From contig NZ_CP090347.1 in NCBI RefSeq assembly GCF_021398715.1, forward strand, positions 124,001 through 188,000: 64,000 nucleotides of DNA, read 5' to 3'. The notes under the pieces are model-generated. The model was not told the origin of the DNA, made no database searches, and worked only from the letters and a program-made list of their open reading frames with translations. The first letter of the stretch is position 1. Each line of letters begins with the position of its first letter. The position numbers and the translations under genes are program-made. This DNA comes from Microbacterium binotii (GTDB lineage Bacteria > Actinomycetota > Actinomycetes > Actinomycetales > Microbacteriaceae). Shown one piece after another: positions 23,773-32,551 of the stretch.

Positions 23773-25143
23773 ATGAGCCTGCTGATCACGCACGCCCGCC
23801 TCATCACCGTGCCCGCCGGCACAGAGGACGCCGGCTACATCGAAGACGGGTGGATGCTCGTCGAGGACGGACGGATCGCGGCCATCGGGTCGGGCGCTCC
23901 CACGGTCACCGCCGATGAGGTCCTCGACGTCGACGGCGCGTTCGTCGCCCCCGGGTTCGTGTCGAGCCACTCGCACCTGTTCACGAGCGGACTGCGCGGT
24001 CTGGGCGTCGGCGAGACGCTCTACGGATGGTGCGACTCCATGCTCGGCATGACCTCCGCGGCGACGCCGGAGGACATCTACTGGTCGACCCTCCACGGCG
24101 CCCTCGACTTCCTCGGGAACGGCGTCACCACCGCCTACAACTTCACCGACCCGCTGCAGGCGTGGGAGTCGATGGTCGACGGCAAGCGCGTCGGCAACGC
24201 CGCGATGCGCCCTCTCGAGTACCACACCCGCCAGGCGGACGGCTGCCTCGACGCCGGCATCCGCTTCGTCGACGCGATCGGCATGGATGCGACCGTGGGC
24301 AGCGACGACGAGATCTTCGACCGGTTCGCCGCAGAGGTGGCGCACGCGCGCGCGATGGACCCGGCGTTCGCGCTGGGTGCGTCGATCATGGGTCAGGTGC
24401 AGTGGTCGCCGCGTCCGGATGCGGCCGAGGTCGAGGTGGAGGCGATGCGCCGCTTCGGAGTGACCAACCAGGCCCACTTCCTCGAGTCCCCCGAGGCCGT
24501 GCCCCTGCAGCAGTCGAAGTTCGCGATGTACCGGGATGCGGGAGCCCTCGGGCCCGGCATGATGTTCGGCCACTTCATCCAGACCACCCCCGAGATCATC
24601 GAGCAGACCGCCGCCGGGGGCGCCTCCATGTCGTGGCAGCCCGCATCCAACGGACGCCTCGCCTCCGGGGTCGCTCTCGTGCCCGAGATGCTGGCGATGG
24701 GCATGAAGGTGGGGATGGGGCTCGACGACCAGGCCTGCACCGACGTCTCCGACCCGTGGCAGAACATGCGCGCCGGCATCTTCATGCAGCGCGCCCGCAC
24801 GAAGGATCCGCTGTCGATGATGCCCGAGCGGGTCCTGCGGCTGCACACCCTGGGGGGAGCAGCGATCCTGGGCGTCGACGACCGCGTCGGCAGCCTCGAA
24901 GTCGGCAAGTTCGCCGACTTCGTCGTGGTCGACCCCCGCAAGCCCGATGTCGGTCCGCTCTGGCACCCCGTGCGCAGCTACGTGCTGTCGATGACGCCCC
25001 GCAACCTCAAGCGCGTCTACGTGGGCGGACGCCTCGTCAGCGAGGACGGCGTCTCGACGAACCCGCTCGCGCCGGAGGCGACCATCCGCGTGCACGAGGA
25101 CCTGCCACGCGTGGCCGAGCGCCTGGGGCGCCACCCCGCCTGA
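23773..25143 (+). CDS. Amidohydrolase-family deaminase (guanine-deaminase-like)
   Basis: A 456-residue cytosolic metal-dependent hydrolase of the TRZ/ATZ-guanine/cytosine deaminase group. N-terminal ITHARLITVP and C-terminal GSLEVGKFADFVVVDPRKP form the small beta-domain typical of the group. Metal-binding motifs are SSHSHLFTSGLRG (HxH), NQAHFLESPE, MFGHFIQTT and GLDDQACTD. It probably removes an amino or halide group from a purine or related ring; 8-oxoguanine or guanine are candidates by family, not proven. It is monocistronic between a shared-motif promoter and a strong terminator. Confidence 0.82.
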   Translation: MSLLITHARLITVPAGTEDAGYIEDGWMLVEDGRIAAIGSGAPTVTADEVLDVDGAFVAPGFVSSHSHLFTSGLRGLGVGETLYGWCDSMLGMTSAATPEDIYWSTLHGALDFLGNGVTTAYNFTDPLQAWESMVDGKRVGNAAMRPLEYHTRQADGCLDAGIRFVDAIGMDATVGSDDEIFDRFAAEVAHARAMDPAFALGASIMGQVQWSPRPDAAEVEVEAMRRFGVTNQAHFLESPEAVPLQQSKFAMYRDAGALGPGMMFGHFIQTTPEIIEQTAAGGASMSWQPASNGRLASGVALVPEMLAMGMKVGMGLDDQACTDVSDPWQNMRAGIFMQRARTKDPLSMMPERVLRLHTLGGAAILGVDDRVGSLEVGKFADFVVVDPRKPDVGPLWHPVRSYVLSMTPRNLKRVYVGGRLVSEDGVSTNPLAPEATIRVHEDLPRVAERLGRHPA

Positions 25144-25155
25144 CGCCGCGAACGA

Positions 25156-25187
25156 CGAAGGGGGCCGGGATGACCCGGCCCCCTTCG
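25156..25187. terminator. Bidirectional hairpin terminator
   Basis: A 14-bp perfect stem (CGAAGGGGGCCGGG with CCCGGCCCCCTTCG) and 4-nt loop between converging genes, 12 nt beyond one stop and 11 nt beyond the other. The AAG/CTT ends give short A and T tracts in both directions. Confidence 0.85.
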
Positions 25188-25198
25188 TGTGCGATCGG

Positions 25199-25699
25199 TC
25201 AGCGCGCGGCGCCCGCGAGCGTGCCGGTGACCTGACCTGCGGTGTCGTAGATGATGCAGGAGACCAGACGGTCGTTGCCCTCGTCCCAGCTCTGCTGGGT
25301 CGGGACGAAGTAGGAGAACTCCAGGGTCGACTCCTCGTACGCGATGCCCGTGAAGGTCGTGAACTCGGGGTAGCAGCCTTCGTCGGCCGCGGCGTAGACG
25401 CCGTCCTTGCCGGGGAACTCGCCGTCGGGCAGCGAGAACTCGTAGTAGACCTCGTTGTCGTGCGGCTCGCTGCAAGGCACGACCGGAACGTCGGTGACCT
25501 CTTCGCCGGACTGGTCGTTGAGGCAGTCGCCCACCGAGAGGGTGAAGACGTCGGCCTTGCCGGCGTCGGTCACCTCGCCCGTGTCGGAGTCGCGCACCGC
25601 CTCGGGGCCGCCCCCGAGGTCGCTGATCTGGAAACAGCCGCCGAGGAACAGGGCGGCCCCCATGACGGCGGAGGCGGTAAGGAGGCGGGAGGTACGCAT
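25199..25699 (-). CDS. Septum_form-domain lipoprotein
   Basis: A 166-residue exported protein. The lipobox LFLGGC gives lipidation at about C22. The mature part contains LSVGDCLNDQ, VVPCSEPHDNEVYYEF and CYPEFTTFTG, then LVSCIIYD; the paired Cys and PCSEPHDNEVY are hallmarks of the Septum_form domain found in many small actinobacterial lipoproteins. Its role is probably envelope-related but is not established. The start is ATG 25699. It interrupts the purine island as an apparently unrelated gene, flanked by a bidirectional terminator and the nmt1 promoter region. Confidence 0.8.
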   Translation of the reverse strand: MRTSRLLTASAVMGAALFLGGCFQISDLGGGPEAVRDSDTGEVTDAGKADVFTLSVGDCLNDQSGEEVTDVPVVPCSEPHDNEVYYEFSLPDGEFPGKDGVYAAADEGCYPEFTTFTGIAYEESTLEFSYFVPTQQSWDEGNDRLVSCIIYDTAGQVTGTLAGAAR

Positions 25700-25876
25700 G
25701 GCACTCGCTTTCGGGCACGCTCGGACGGCTGTGCCGTCGGTGGAGGCTGAAGGGGACGTGTTCGCTGTGGTGAACGGCCGCCAGGCTATCGGTCCGCGCA
25801 CGCCCGCATGAGCCTCTTGACGCCGACCTGTGGATAGGTCAGGTGTAACGGTGCGGAAACACGACCGCCAGTGTTC
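25700..25876. other. Gene-free stretch upstream of the nmt1 copy 2 promoter
   Basis: The gap 25700-26004 is 305 bases. This left part must contain the promoter of the minus-strand lipoprotein gene, but I see no clear -10/-35 pair and no repeat. The right part is described under the promoter at 25877. Confidence 0.4.
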
Positions 25877-26004
25877 GTGAAATCTACATCGCTTAGCGTC
25901 GGACTCGTCACGCAGACCGCTGCCGCCGGGATGAACCCGAGCACGGGAGGCGCCGGCATCCCAACCACCCGAAGTGCACCACCCGACAAACCGGGAGACA
26001 GCTT
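25877..26004 (+). promoter_or_regulatory. Shared-motif promoter and long leader of nmt1 copy 2
   Basis: GTGAAA (25877-25882), 10 nt, then TTAGCGT (25893-25899) gives the third copy of the shared promoter arrangement. The predicted transcript begins near 25906 and has a leader of about 100 nt before the ATG at 26005. That leader can pair GGGAT near 25929 with ATCCC near 25960, enclosing GGGAGGCGCC. It ends in ACCGGGAGACAGCTT, whose GGGAG is the ribosome-binding site. I do not recognise a known riboswitch. Confidence 0.5.
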
Positions 26005-27081
26005 ATGTCCCGCTTCACCGCACGCCGCACGCGCGTCGCCGTGTCCATCGCCGCCGTCGCTCTCTCGGCCCTCGCGCTCAGCGCGTGTGCCGGATCCAGC
26101 GACCCCGCATCCTCGTCGTCCTCCGGCGGCGACGCCGCGGGCCTGGGCGACACCACGATCCAGCTCAGCTGGATCAAGAACGAGGAGTTCTGCGGCGAGT
26201 TCTTCGCCGACTCCAAGGGCTACTACACGGACGCGGGCTTCAGCAGCGCCACGCTCGTGCCCGGCCCCTCCACGAGCGCCACCGAGCTGATCGCCGGATC
26301 CGCCGACTTCGGTCTCAGCGACGCCGTCGCGATCGGCTCCGTCGTCGCGAGCGAGGGCGCGCCGCTGAAGATCATCGGCACCACCTACCAGAAGAACCCG
26401 TTCACGATCCTCTCGCTGAAGGACGGCGGCAACATCGCCACGGTCGCCGACCTCAAGGGCAAGAAGATCGGTGTGCAGGACCCGAACACGTCGCTGTTCA
26501 ACGCGTTCCTCGCCGCCAACGGGCTGACCACGTCCGACGTCACGGTCGTCCCGGTGCAGTACGACCCGGCGCCCCTCACGAACGGCGAGGTGGACGGCTT
26601 CGTGTCCTACCTGACCAACGAGGCGATCATCGTCGCGAACGAGGGCTACGAGACGGTCAACCTGCCCTTCGCCGACAACAACCTCGCGTTCCCGGCGGAG
26701 ACCTTCGTCGCGACCGACGACATGATCAAGAACAACCCGGAGAAGGTCAAGGCGTTCCTGAAGGCCGAGATCCAGGGATGGACCGACGCGATCGCCGACC
26801 CCGCCGAGTGCGCGCGTCTCGCCTACGAGGACTACGGCAAGGACCTCAACCTCGACCCGAAGAACTCCGAGGCCGGTGCCGCCGCCCAGCTGAGTGACCT
26901 CGTCGTCTCCGACGAGACCTCCGAGAACGGCCTGTTCACGATCTCCGACGACCTCAAGGACGCCACGATCAAGAGCCTCTCGGAGGCCGGCATCGACGTG
27001 ACCGCCGACCAGCTGTTCGACACCTCGCTCCTCGAGGAGCTCTACAGCGAGAACCCCGACCTGGTCAAGTACGCAGGTTGA
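26005..27081 (+). CDS. NMT1/THI5-type substrate-binding lipoprotein (copy 2)
   Basis: A 358-residue ABC binding protein with lipobox Cys at C28 (ALSAC), a Ser-rich linker and the NMT1 fold ([58 protein letters not shown]). It is followed by its own ATPase and two permeases, so it is the main binding component of that transporter. Long identical blocks with the 22451 protein indicate gene duplication. The ligand is probably a nucleobase-like or other N-heterocyclic compound, inferred from the setting. Expression starts from a shared-motif promoter; a strong hairpin follows the stop. Confidence 0.9.
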   Translation: MSRFTARRTRVAVSIAAVALSALALSACAGSSDPASSSSSGGDAAGLGDTTIQLSWIKNEEFCGEFFADSKGYYTDAGFSSATLVPGPSTSATELIAGSADFGLSDAVAIGSVVASEGAPLKIIGTTYQKNPFTILSLKDGGNIATVADLKGKKIGVQDPNTSLFNAFLAANGLTTSDVTVVPVQYDPAPLTNGEVDGFVSYLTNEAIIVANEGYETVNLPFADNNLAFPAETFVATDDMIKNNPEKVKAFLKAEIQGWTDAIADPAECARLAYEDYGKDLNLDPKNSEAGAAAQLSDLVVSDETSENGLFTISDDLKDATIKSLSEAGIDVTADQLFDTSLLEELYSENPDLVKYAG

Positions 27082-27086
27082 CACCG

Positions 27087-27114
27087 CGAGGGCGCCCGTC
27101 CGCGGGCGCCCTCG
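27087..27114 (+). terminator. Intra-operon hairpin after nmt1 copy 2
   Basis: A perfect 12-bp stem (CGAGGGCGCCCG with CGGGCGCCCTCG) and TCCG tetraloop between the binding-protein gene and its ATPase gene. It probably lowers read-through or protects the upstream mRNA, so the binding protein outnumbers the membrane complex. Confidence 0.7.
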
Positions 27115-27169
27115 TCCTCCCCTCCCCCCGTCGGTGACCCACCGACCCCGAGCGAAAGCAGCCATCGAC

Positions 27170-27997
27170 GTGACCCAGACTGTCGTCGAGACCGGCGCGA
27201 CCGATGCCGCGCTCGGCACCGGCCTCCAGATCACCGGCCTGAACAAGGTTTTCACCACCGGCCGCAAGTCGGTCGTCGCCCTTCAGGACACGAACCTCCA
27301 CACCGACCAGGGCACGTTCCTGTCGTTGCTCGGACCTTCGGGATGCGGGAAGTCGACCATCCTCCGCATCCTCGCGGGCCTCGAGCAGCCCACGAGCGGC
27401 ACGACCCGCGTCGACGGCAAGAGCCCCAAGGAGATGCGTCGCGAGAACAAGCTCGGGATCGCCTTCCAGGACTCGGCGCTGCTTCCGTGGCGCAGCGTCT
27501 ACGCCAACATCCGTCTGCCGTTCGAGATCGCGGGCAAGAGCCCCGACAAGGCGTACATCGACGAGATGATCGCCCTGGTCGGGCTCCGCGGCTTCGAGAA
27601 GGCCAAGCCGGCGCAGCTGTCGGGCGGGATGCGGCAGCGCGTGTCGATCGCTCGCTCGCTCATCATGCGCCCCGAGGTCCTGCTGTTCGACGAGCCCTTC
27701 GGCGCTCTCGACGACATGACCCGCCAGAAGCTCAACCTCGAGCTGCTGCGGATCTGGACGGAGAAGCCGGCGACCACGCTGCTGGTGACGCACGGCATCT
27801 CCGAGGCCATCTTCCTCTCGGACCAGGTCGCCGTGATGAGCCCGCGTCCCGGTCGCATCAAGGAGGTCATGACCATCGACCTTCCCCGGCCGCGGATGCC
27901 CGAGATGATGCGCAGCCCGGAGTTCCACTCCTACGTCGATCACGCCTCTGAGCTCCTGTTCGGAGCGGGAGGGGCTGCGGCAGATGACGACCACTGA
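27170..27997 (+). CDS. ABC transporter ATPase (nitrate/sulfonate/NMT1 type)
   Basis: A 275-residue nucleotide-binding subunit. Walker A is [11 protein letters not shown] (~53-63), the Q-loop is [13 protein letters not shown], the ABC signature is [15 protein letters not shown], Walker B is [12 protein letters not shown] and the H-loop is [10 protein letters not shown]. The family (SsuB/TauB/ThiZ-like) energises uptake through two permease subunits. The start is uncertain. GTG 27170 (VTQTVVETG) is chosen because GAAAG lies upstream at 27154, whereas GTG 27134 has only a pyrimidine tract before it. It overlaps the first permease gene by 14 bases. Confidence 0.92.
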   Translation: MTQTVVETGATDAALGTGLQITGLNKVFTTGRKSVVALQDTNLHTDQGTFLSLLGPSGCGKSTILRILAGLEQPTSGTTRVDGKSPKEMRRENKLGIAFQDSALLPWRSVYANIRLPFEIAGKSPDKAYIDEMIALVGLRGFEKAKPAQLSGGMRQRVSIARSLIMRPEVLLFDEPFGALDDMTRQKLNLELLRIWTEKPATTLLVTHGISEAIFLSDQVAVMSPRPGRIKEVMTIDLPRPRMPEMMRSPEFHSYVDHASELLFGAGGAAADDDH

Positions 27998-28817
27998 CGC
28001 ATCGCCCAAGGGCAGAGCGGTCCAGTGGGAGGACGTCCGCCTCCCCGCGTGGGTCATCGGAGTCATGGGCGGGATCGCCCTCATCGCCTTCTGGTGGCTG
28101 ATCTCGACGATCTTCCTCAACCCCTCGGGCCGGCAGATCATCCCGAGCCCGCCCGACGTCATCGGGGCCTACATCACGACCGGCTGGGACTACTTCGCCC
28201 GCAACTTCTCGGTGACCCTGGTCGAGGCGGGTATCGGATACCTCTGGGGGAACGGACTCGCGCTCGCGCTCGCGTTCATCGTTCTGCTCGTCCCGCGGTT
28301 CGAGGGCGTGGCCATGCAGTTCGCGATCCTGACCTACTGCGTGCCGATCGTTGCAATCGGCATGCTCGCCGTCGTGCTGTTCCCCGTGCCGAAAGCGGGC
28401 GAACCCAGCGGTACGGCGGTCTTCCTGGCGGCCCTGTCGGTCTTCTTCACGACCGTGGTCGGGGCCCTGCTCGGGCTCAAGTCGGCGGACCGGTCGAGTC
28501 TGGATCTCATCACCGTCTACGGCGGCAGCAAGCTGACGCAGCTGCGCAAGGTGCGGCTCATCGCGGCACTTCCCGCCATCCTGAATGCGCTGCAGATCGC
28601 CGTCCCTGCCGCCTTCCTCGGCGCCGTGCTCGGTGAGTTCTTCGGCAAGATCGAGGCCGGGGTGGGACTGGCGATGATCCTCGCGCAGCAGAACTCCGAC
28701 GCGCCGCTCGTCTGGGCGCTCGCCCTCGCCTCCGGTGCCGTGGCGCTCGCGGGCTTCGCCCTCGTCGGACTCGTCGCCCGCCTCATCGCGCCCTGGTCGA
28801 AGGGAGCCCAGAAGTGA
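27984..28817 (+). CDS. ABC transporter permease 1
   Basis: A 277-residue inner-membrane subunit with six hydrophobic segments and the BPD_transp_1 EAA loop near residue 178 ([20 protein letters not shown]), which docks on the ATPase. It overlaps the ATPase gene at its start and the second permease gene at its stop (GTGA). The two permeases differ in sequence, so the transporter is a heterodimer. Confidence 0.9.
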   Translation: MTTTDASPKGRAVQWEDVRLPAWVIGVMGGIALIAFWWLISTIFLNPSGRQIIPSPPDVIGAYITTGWDYFARNFSVTLVEAGIGYLWGNGLALALAFIVLLVPRFEGVAMQFAILTYCVPIVAIGMLAVVLFPVPKAGEPSGTAVFLAALSVFFTTVVGALLGLKSADRSSLDLITVYGGSKLTQLRKVRLIAALPAILNALQIAVPAAFLGAVLGEFFGKIEAGVGLAMILAQQNSDAPLVWALALASGAVALAGFALVGLVARLIAPWSKGAQK

Positions 28818-29704
28818 CCACCATGATGACTGCTCAGCCGCCGATCGCGGGCCCGGGTTCCGCGCAGAAGCCCGATATCCAGGTGACGGTGCGCAAGCAG
28901 GTGGCGTCCGGCGCCCTGAAGGCGTTCGGCTGGGGCATGGTGACCTTCGTCGGCACCCTCGTGGGCGTGCTCGCCCTCTGGGTCGGTGTCCTGGCGATCC
29001 TCAACGTCTCGCCCATGATCGCCAAGGGCCCCATCGACGTGTGGAACTACCTCTTCACGCTGCCGGCAGCCGAGGCGAACCGTGAACTGATGTTCGGGAA
29101 CCTCGCCGTCACGCTGGGGCACTCGCTCATCGGTTTCGTGTCGGGACTGGTCGTCGCGATCCTCGGCGCCAGCATCTTCCAGCTGAGCAAGGGGATCGAG
29201 CACGCGCTCATGCCGGTCGCGATGCTCCTGCGCTCGGTGCCCCTGATCGCGATGGCGCCGGTGATCATCATGATCTTCGGCCGCGACATCGCGACCGTGG
29301 CCGTCATCGGCGGGATCGTCGTGCTCTTCCCCGCCCTGGTGAACATCTCGTTCGGTCTCAAGTCCGCCTCCGCGCAGATGAACGATCTCGTCGAGGTCTA
29401 CGGCGGTGGTTCGTGGGCCAAGCTGCGCAAGATCGCCATGCCGTCCTCGCTCCCGGCGTTCTTCGCCGCCGTGCGCATCTCGGTGCCCGGTGCGATCACC
29501 GGTGCGCTGCTCGCCGAGTGGCTCGCCGTCGGCGGCGGGATCGGCGGCTCGATCGCCGGCTACATCCCGCAGGCACAGTTCAGCGCACTCTGGACATCCG
29601 TGGTGCTCGTCACGATCGTCTCGCTCGTGCTGTACAACGTGATCCAGATCGTCGAGAATGTGGTGCTCGCCCGCATGGGCATGCGCGCCCAGACCGGTAT
29701 CTGA
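28814..29704 (+). CDS. ABC transporter permease 2
   Basis: A 296-residue inner-membrane subunit with six or seven membrane helices and the EAA loop YGGGSWAKLRKIAMPSSLPA (about residues 195-214). The GTG at 28814 overlaps the previous stop codon; an ATG three codons later is also possible. The adenine-deaminase-like gene begins 49 nt after the stop, so import and deamination may be co-expressed. Confidence 0.9.
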   Translation: MTTMMTAQPPIAGPGSAQKPDIQVTVRKQVASGALKAFGWGMVTFVGTLVGVLALWVGVLAILNVSPMIAKGPIDVWNYLFTLPAAEANRELMFGNLAVTLGHSLIGFVSGLVVAILGASIFQLSKGIEHALMPVAMLLRSVPLIAMAPVIIMIFGRDIATVAVIGGIVVLFPALVNISFGLKSASAQMNDLVEVYGGGSWAKLRKIAMPSSLPAFFAAVRISVPGAITGALLAEWLAVGGGIGGSIAGYIPQAQFSALWTSVVLVTIVSLVLYNVIQIVENVVLARMGMRAQTGI

Positions 29705-29753
29705 CCCCGCGGCGACTCGCGCCGCATCCGCCGATTCCAGGAAGATCTTCGGT

Positions 29754-30788
29754 ATGACCGATCTCACCGCGTTCGCGCACGGCCTGCCCAAGGCAGAGCT
29801 CCACCTGCACCTCGAGGGCACCCTCGAGCCCGATCTCAAGTTCGCGCTCGCCGAGCGCAACGGCATCGAGCTCGCCGAGAAGACCGTCGACGAGGTGAAG
29901 GCCACCTATGACTTCACCGACCTCACGAGCTTCCTCGCGGTGTACTACCCGGCGATGCGGGTGCTGGTCACGGCCGACGATTTCCACGACCTCGCCTGGG
30001 CCTACCTCCAGCGGGCCGCGGCGCAGGGCGTCGTGCACGTCGAGATGTTCTTCGACCCGCAGGCGCACACCGGTCGCGGAGTGCCGTTCGCCGACGTGAT
30101 CGGCGGCTATCGCCGTGCCGTGGTGCGCGCGGAGCGCGAGCTCGGCATCTCGGCCGAGCTCATCATGTGCTTCCTGCGCGACTACTCCGCCGAGTTTGCC
30201 TTCGCGACGCTCATGGAGGCGCTGCCGTACAAGCAGTGGATCCTCGGGATCGGCCTGGATTCGGACGAACGCGGCAACCCGCCGGAGAAGTTCGCCGAGG
30301 TCTTCGCCCGGGCGCGCGCCGAGGGCTTCCTGCTGACGATGCACTGCGACATCGACCAGCCCGGCTCCATCGACAACATCCGCACCGTGCTCGATGAGAT
30401 CCAGGTCGACCGGATCGACCACGGCACCAACATCGTCGAGGATCCGGCGCTCGTCGCCCTCGCCATCGAGCGCGGGCTCGGCTTCACGACGTGCCCGGTG
30501 TCGAACTCGTTCGTGACCGAGCAGATGAAGGCGGACGAGATCGTGGGGCTGCTCCGGCAGGGCGCCAAGGTCACGTTGAACTCCGACGACCCGGCCTACT
30601 TCGGCGCGTACGTCGGCGACACCTACGTCGCGCTCGCTGAGCACGCGGGGCTGACCGAGACCGATCTGGTGCAGTTCGCGATCAACTCGTTCGAGGCCTC
30701 CTGGCTGACGCCGGCCCGCCGCGCCGGCTACCTCGCGGCCGTCGCCGACTACGCGGCGCGCCACGGCGTCGCGATGCCGGCGGCATAA
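29754..30788 (+). CDS. Adenine-deaminase-like protein (ADA superfamily, paralogue 2)
   Basis: A 344-residue TIM-barrel deaminase. LPKAELHLHLEGTLEPDLKF at the start is the HxH metal site, typical of the adenine-deaminase branch (fungal Aah1-like). IQVDRIDHGTNIVEDPAL and TLNSDDPAYFGAYVGD are the second and third metal/catalytic regions. The position of the HAGE motif reads TMHCDIDQPGSIDNI instead. The likely reaction is deamination of adenine or a substituted adenine to the hydroxypurine. It follows the ABC permease genes by 49 nt and precedes an XRE-cupin gene by 9 nt. Confidence 0.85.
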   Translation: MTDLTAFAHGLPKAELHLHLEGTLEPDLKFALAERNGIELAEKTVDEVKATYDFTDLTSFLAVYYPAMRVLVTADDFHDLAWAYLQRAAAQGVVHVEMFFDPQAHTGRGVPFADVIGGYRRAVVRAERELGISAELIMCFLRDYSAEFAFATLMEALPYKQWILGIGLDSDERGNPPEKFAEVFARARAEGFLLTMHCDIDQPGSIDNIRTVLDEIQVDRIDHGTNIVEDPALVALAIERGLGFTTCPVSNSFVTEQMKADEIVGLLRQGAKVTLNSDDPAYFGAYVGDTYVALAEHAGLTETDLVQFAINSFEASWLTPARRAGYLAAVADYAARHGVAMPAA

Positions 30789-30797
30789 CCTCGGACC

Positions 30798-31418
30798 ATG
30801 ACCGACCCTGTCGCCACGATCGCCGCGGACGAGGATGCGGCCGGCCAGCGCCTGGGCGCCCGCATCCGCGAGCTGCGGCAGGCCCGCGGACTGACCCTCG
30901 TGCGTCTGGCCGCGGCCACCGAGCTGTCGCATCCGTTCCTGAGCCAGCTGGAGCGCGGGCTCGCCCAGCCGAGCCTGGCATCGCTGCGGCGCATCGCGGT
31001 GGCACTGGAGACGAGTCCTATCGAGCTCATCGCCGCCTCCGACGAGCCGCGCGAGGCCGCATCCGCGATCGAGATCCAGCGTGCCGGATCCGGCGCGGTG
31101 CCGGAGGGCTTCGCATCCGGCACCGCGCGGATGCTGGCGCACGACGCCCGCGCCTTCCACCCGGTCGAGGTCGTCGCCGACGCCCTCGTGCCCGGCGAGA
31201 GCTTCACCCACGAGGAGGAGGAGTTCCTCTACGTGGTGGCCGGCGGCATCCGGATCGAACTCGACGGCGAGGCGCACGATCTGATCGCCGGCGACTCGGT
31301 GCACTTCCCCGGAGGCGTCGTGCACCGCTGGTGGTCGCTGGACGGGGAGCCGTACCGGCTTCTCGTCGTCAAGAGCGCGGGCGTTCTCAGGCCCCGCACA
31401 CCCGGAGGAACGCCGTGA
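30798..31418 (+). CDS. XRE-cupin transcriptional regulator
   Basis: A 206-residue regulator with an N-terminal XRE helix-turn-helix (about 20-75; LTLVRLAAATELSHPFLSQL, then SLRRIAVALETSP) and a C-terminal cupin (VADALVPGESFTHEEEEFLY, LIAGDSVHFPGGVVHRW). The acidic EEEE stretch may bind metal or ligand. TAACCT ends 6 nt before the ATG, so it may also be made from its own leaderless transcript. The downstream deaminase gene overlaps its stop (GTGA), so regulator and enzyme are co-translated. Confidence 0.88.
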   Translation: MTDPVATIAADEDAAGQRLGARIRELRQARGLTLVRLAAATELSHPFLSQLERGLAQPSLASLRRIAVALETSPIELIAASDEPREAASAIEIQRAGSGAVPEGFASGTARMLAHDARAFHPVEVVADALVPGESFTHEEEEFLYVVAGGIRIELDGEAHDLIAGDSVHFPGGVVHRWWSLDGEPYRLLVVKSAGVLRPRTPGGTP

Positions 31419-32455
31419 TCTCGTACGCCGACTATCTGCAGCTGCTGCCCAAGACAGAACTGCACTGCCACTTCGCCTCGACCATGACGGCGACCACGTT
31501 CATCGAGCTGGCCGCGCGCTACGGCGTGGAGCTGTGGGGCGACGACCCCGAGACGCTCTTCGACTTCGCCGACCTGCCCGAGTTCCTCGTCGCCTTCCGC
31601 GCCGCGCACGACGTGCTGCGCGAGCCGGCGGACTTCGAGCGGGTCGCCTGGGAGGGCGTGCGGGCGGCTGTCGCCGAGGGCAACCTGCGCTACCGCGAGT
31701 ACTACGTGAACCCGCAGTACTTCGCCGCTCGCGGGATCGGCTACCGGGACGTGATGGACCCGATCATCGCGGGCCTGCGCCGCGCCGAGGCCGACTTCGG
31801 TGTCGGGTTCCGCATCGTGGCCGCGATCAACCGGCGCGACAGCCCCGAGTCCGCGGTCGCGATGGTGCGCGAGGTGATCGAGCACGGCATCCCCGAGGTC
31901 GTGGGCATCGGCCAGGACGACCTGACCCCGGAGAACACCGAGGACCCCACCCGGTTCGCGGCCGCGTACCGACTGGCCGCATCCGCGGGTCTGAAGCTGA
32001 CGGCGCACGTCGGGGAGACGCCGACGGCGACACCGGATGCGGTGCGCGAGGCGATCGAGGTGCTGGGCTGCGACCGCCTCGACCACGGCTACCGCATCGT
32101 CGACGATCCGGCGGTGGTGGCGCTCGCGCTCGAGCGCGGCATCGGCTTCGCGACGACCCCCGTGTCGACGACCATCTGCTCGGGGTGGACGCTGGACGAG
32201 GGCCACCGCCTCCGCGCCATGATCGACGCGGGTCTCACGATCAGCGTGTCGACCGACGATGCGATGTTCTTCCGCACCGACATCGGCAAGGAGTACCGCG
32301 AGGGGCTCATGGCGCTGGGCGTCGACGCCGCCACGGCGAAGCGGATCGCCCTCGCGGGCATCGACATCTCCTTCGCGGATGCGGCCACGAAGGCGCGCCT
32401 GCGCGGCGAGTTCGAGGGCGCGTTCATCGCCCTCGACGCCCTCCTGGAGCTCTGA
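31415..32455 (+). CDS. Adenosine-deaminase-superfamily protein (paralogue 3)
   Basis: A 346-residue TIM-barrel deaminase. LPKTELHCHFASTMTATTF holds the HxH site, but the usual HxHLxG reads HCHFAS. TAHVGETPTATPDAV keeps the standard HxGE proton-donor motif, and CDRLDHGYRIVDDPAV and SVSTDDAMFFRTDI complete the site. It differs clearly from paralogues 1 and 2, so a different amine substrate is likely. GGAGG at 31403-31407 and overlap with the XRE-cupin stop codon support the GTG start at 31415. The repeat hairpin at 32488 follows the stop. Confidence 0.83.
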   Translation: MISYADYLQLLPKTELHCHFASTMTATTFIELAARYGVELWGDDPETLFDFADLPEFLVAFRAAHDVLREPADFERVAWEGVRAAVAEGNLRYREYYVNPQYFAARGIGYRDVMDPIIAGLRRAEADFGVGFRIVAAINRRDSPESAVAMVREVIEHGIPEVVGIGQDDLTPENTEDPTRFAAAYRLAASAGLKLTAHVGETPTATPDAVREAIEVLGCDRLDHGYRIVDDPAVVALALERGIGFATTPVSTTICSGWTLDEGHRLRAMIDAGLTISVSTDDAMFFRTDIGKEYREGLMALGVDAATAKRIALAGIDISFADAATKARLRGEFEGAFIALDALLEL

Positions 32456-32487
32456 CCCGCGCCGTCGGGCACCGGCTGATCCTCGCT

Positions 32488-32537
32488 GTTCGCCTGTCAC
32501 AGATCGACGGAAGCCCGTCGATCTGTGACAGGCGAAC
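32488..32537. repeat. Six-copy palindromic repeat, copy 1
   Basis: A 23-bp perfect inverted repeat (arms begin GTTCGCCTGTCACAGATCGA) with a 4-nt AAGC loop, the most regular copy. It lies between converging genes and probably ends transcription from both. Confidence 0.85.
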
Positions 32538-32551
32538 GGGCCTGGACGCGG

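Noticed and set aside
25199..25699. The Septum_form lipoprotein as part of the purine island
   Set aside because: It is isolated by a bidirectional terminator, on the opposite strand, and belongs to a family without catabolic links; position alone is not evidence.
25900..26004. A riboswitch in the ~100-nt leader of nmt1 copy 2
   Set aside because: A long leader before a transporter gene is suggestive, but I could not match it to a thiamine, FMN, guanine/adenine, guanidine or xanthine riboswitch core, and only a weak pairing is visible.
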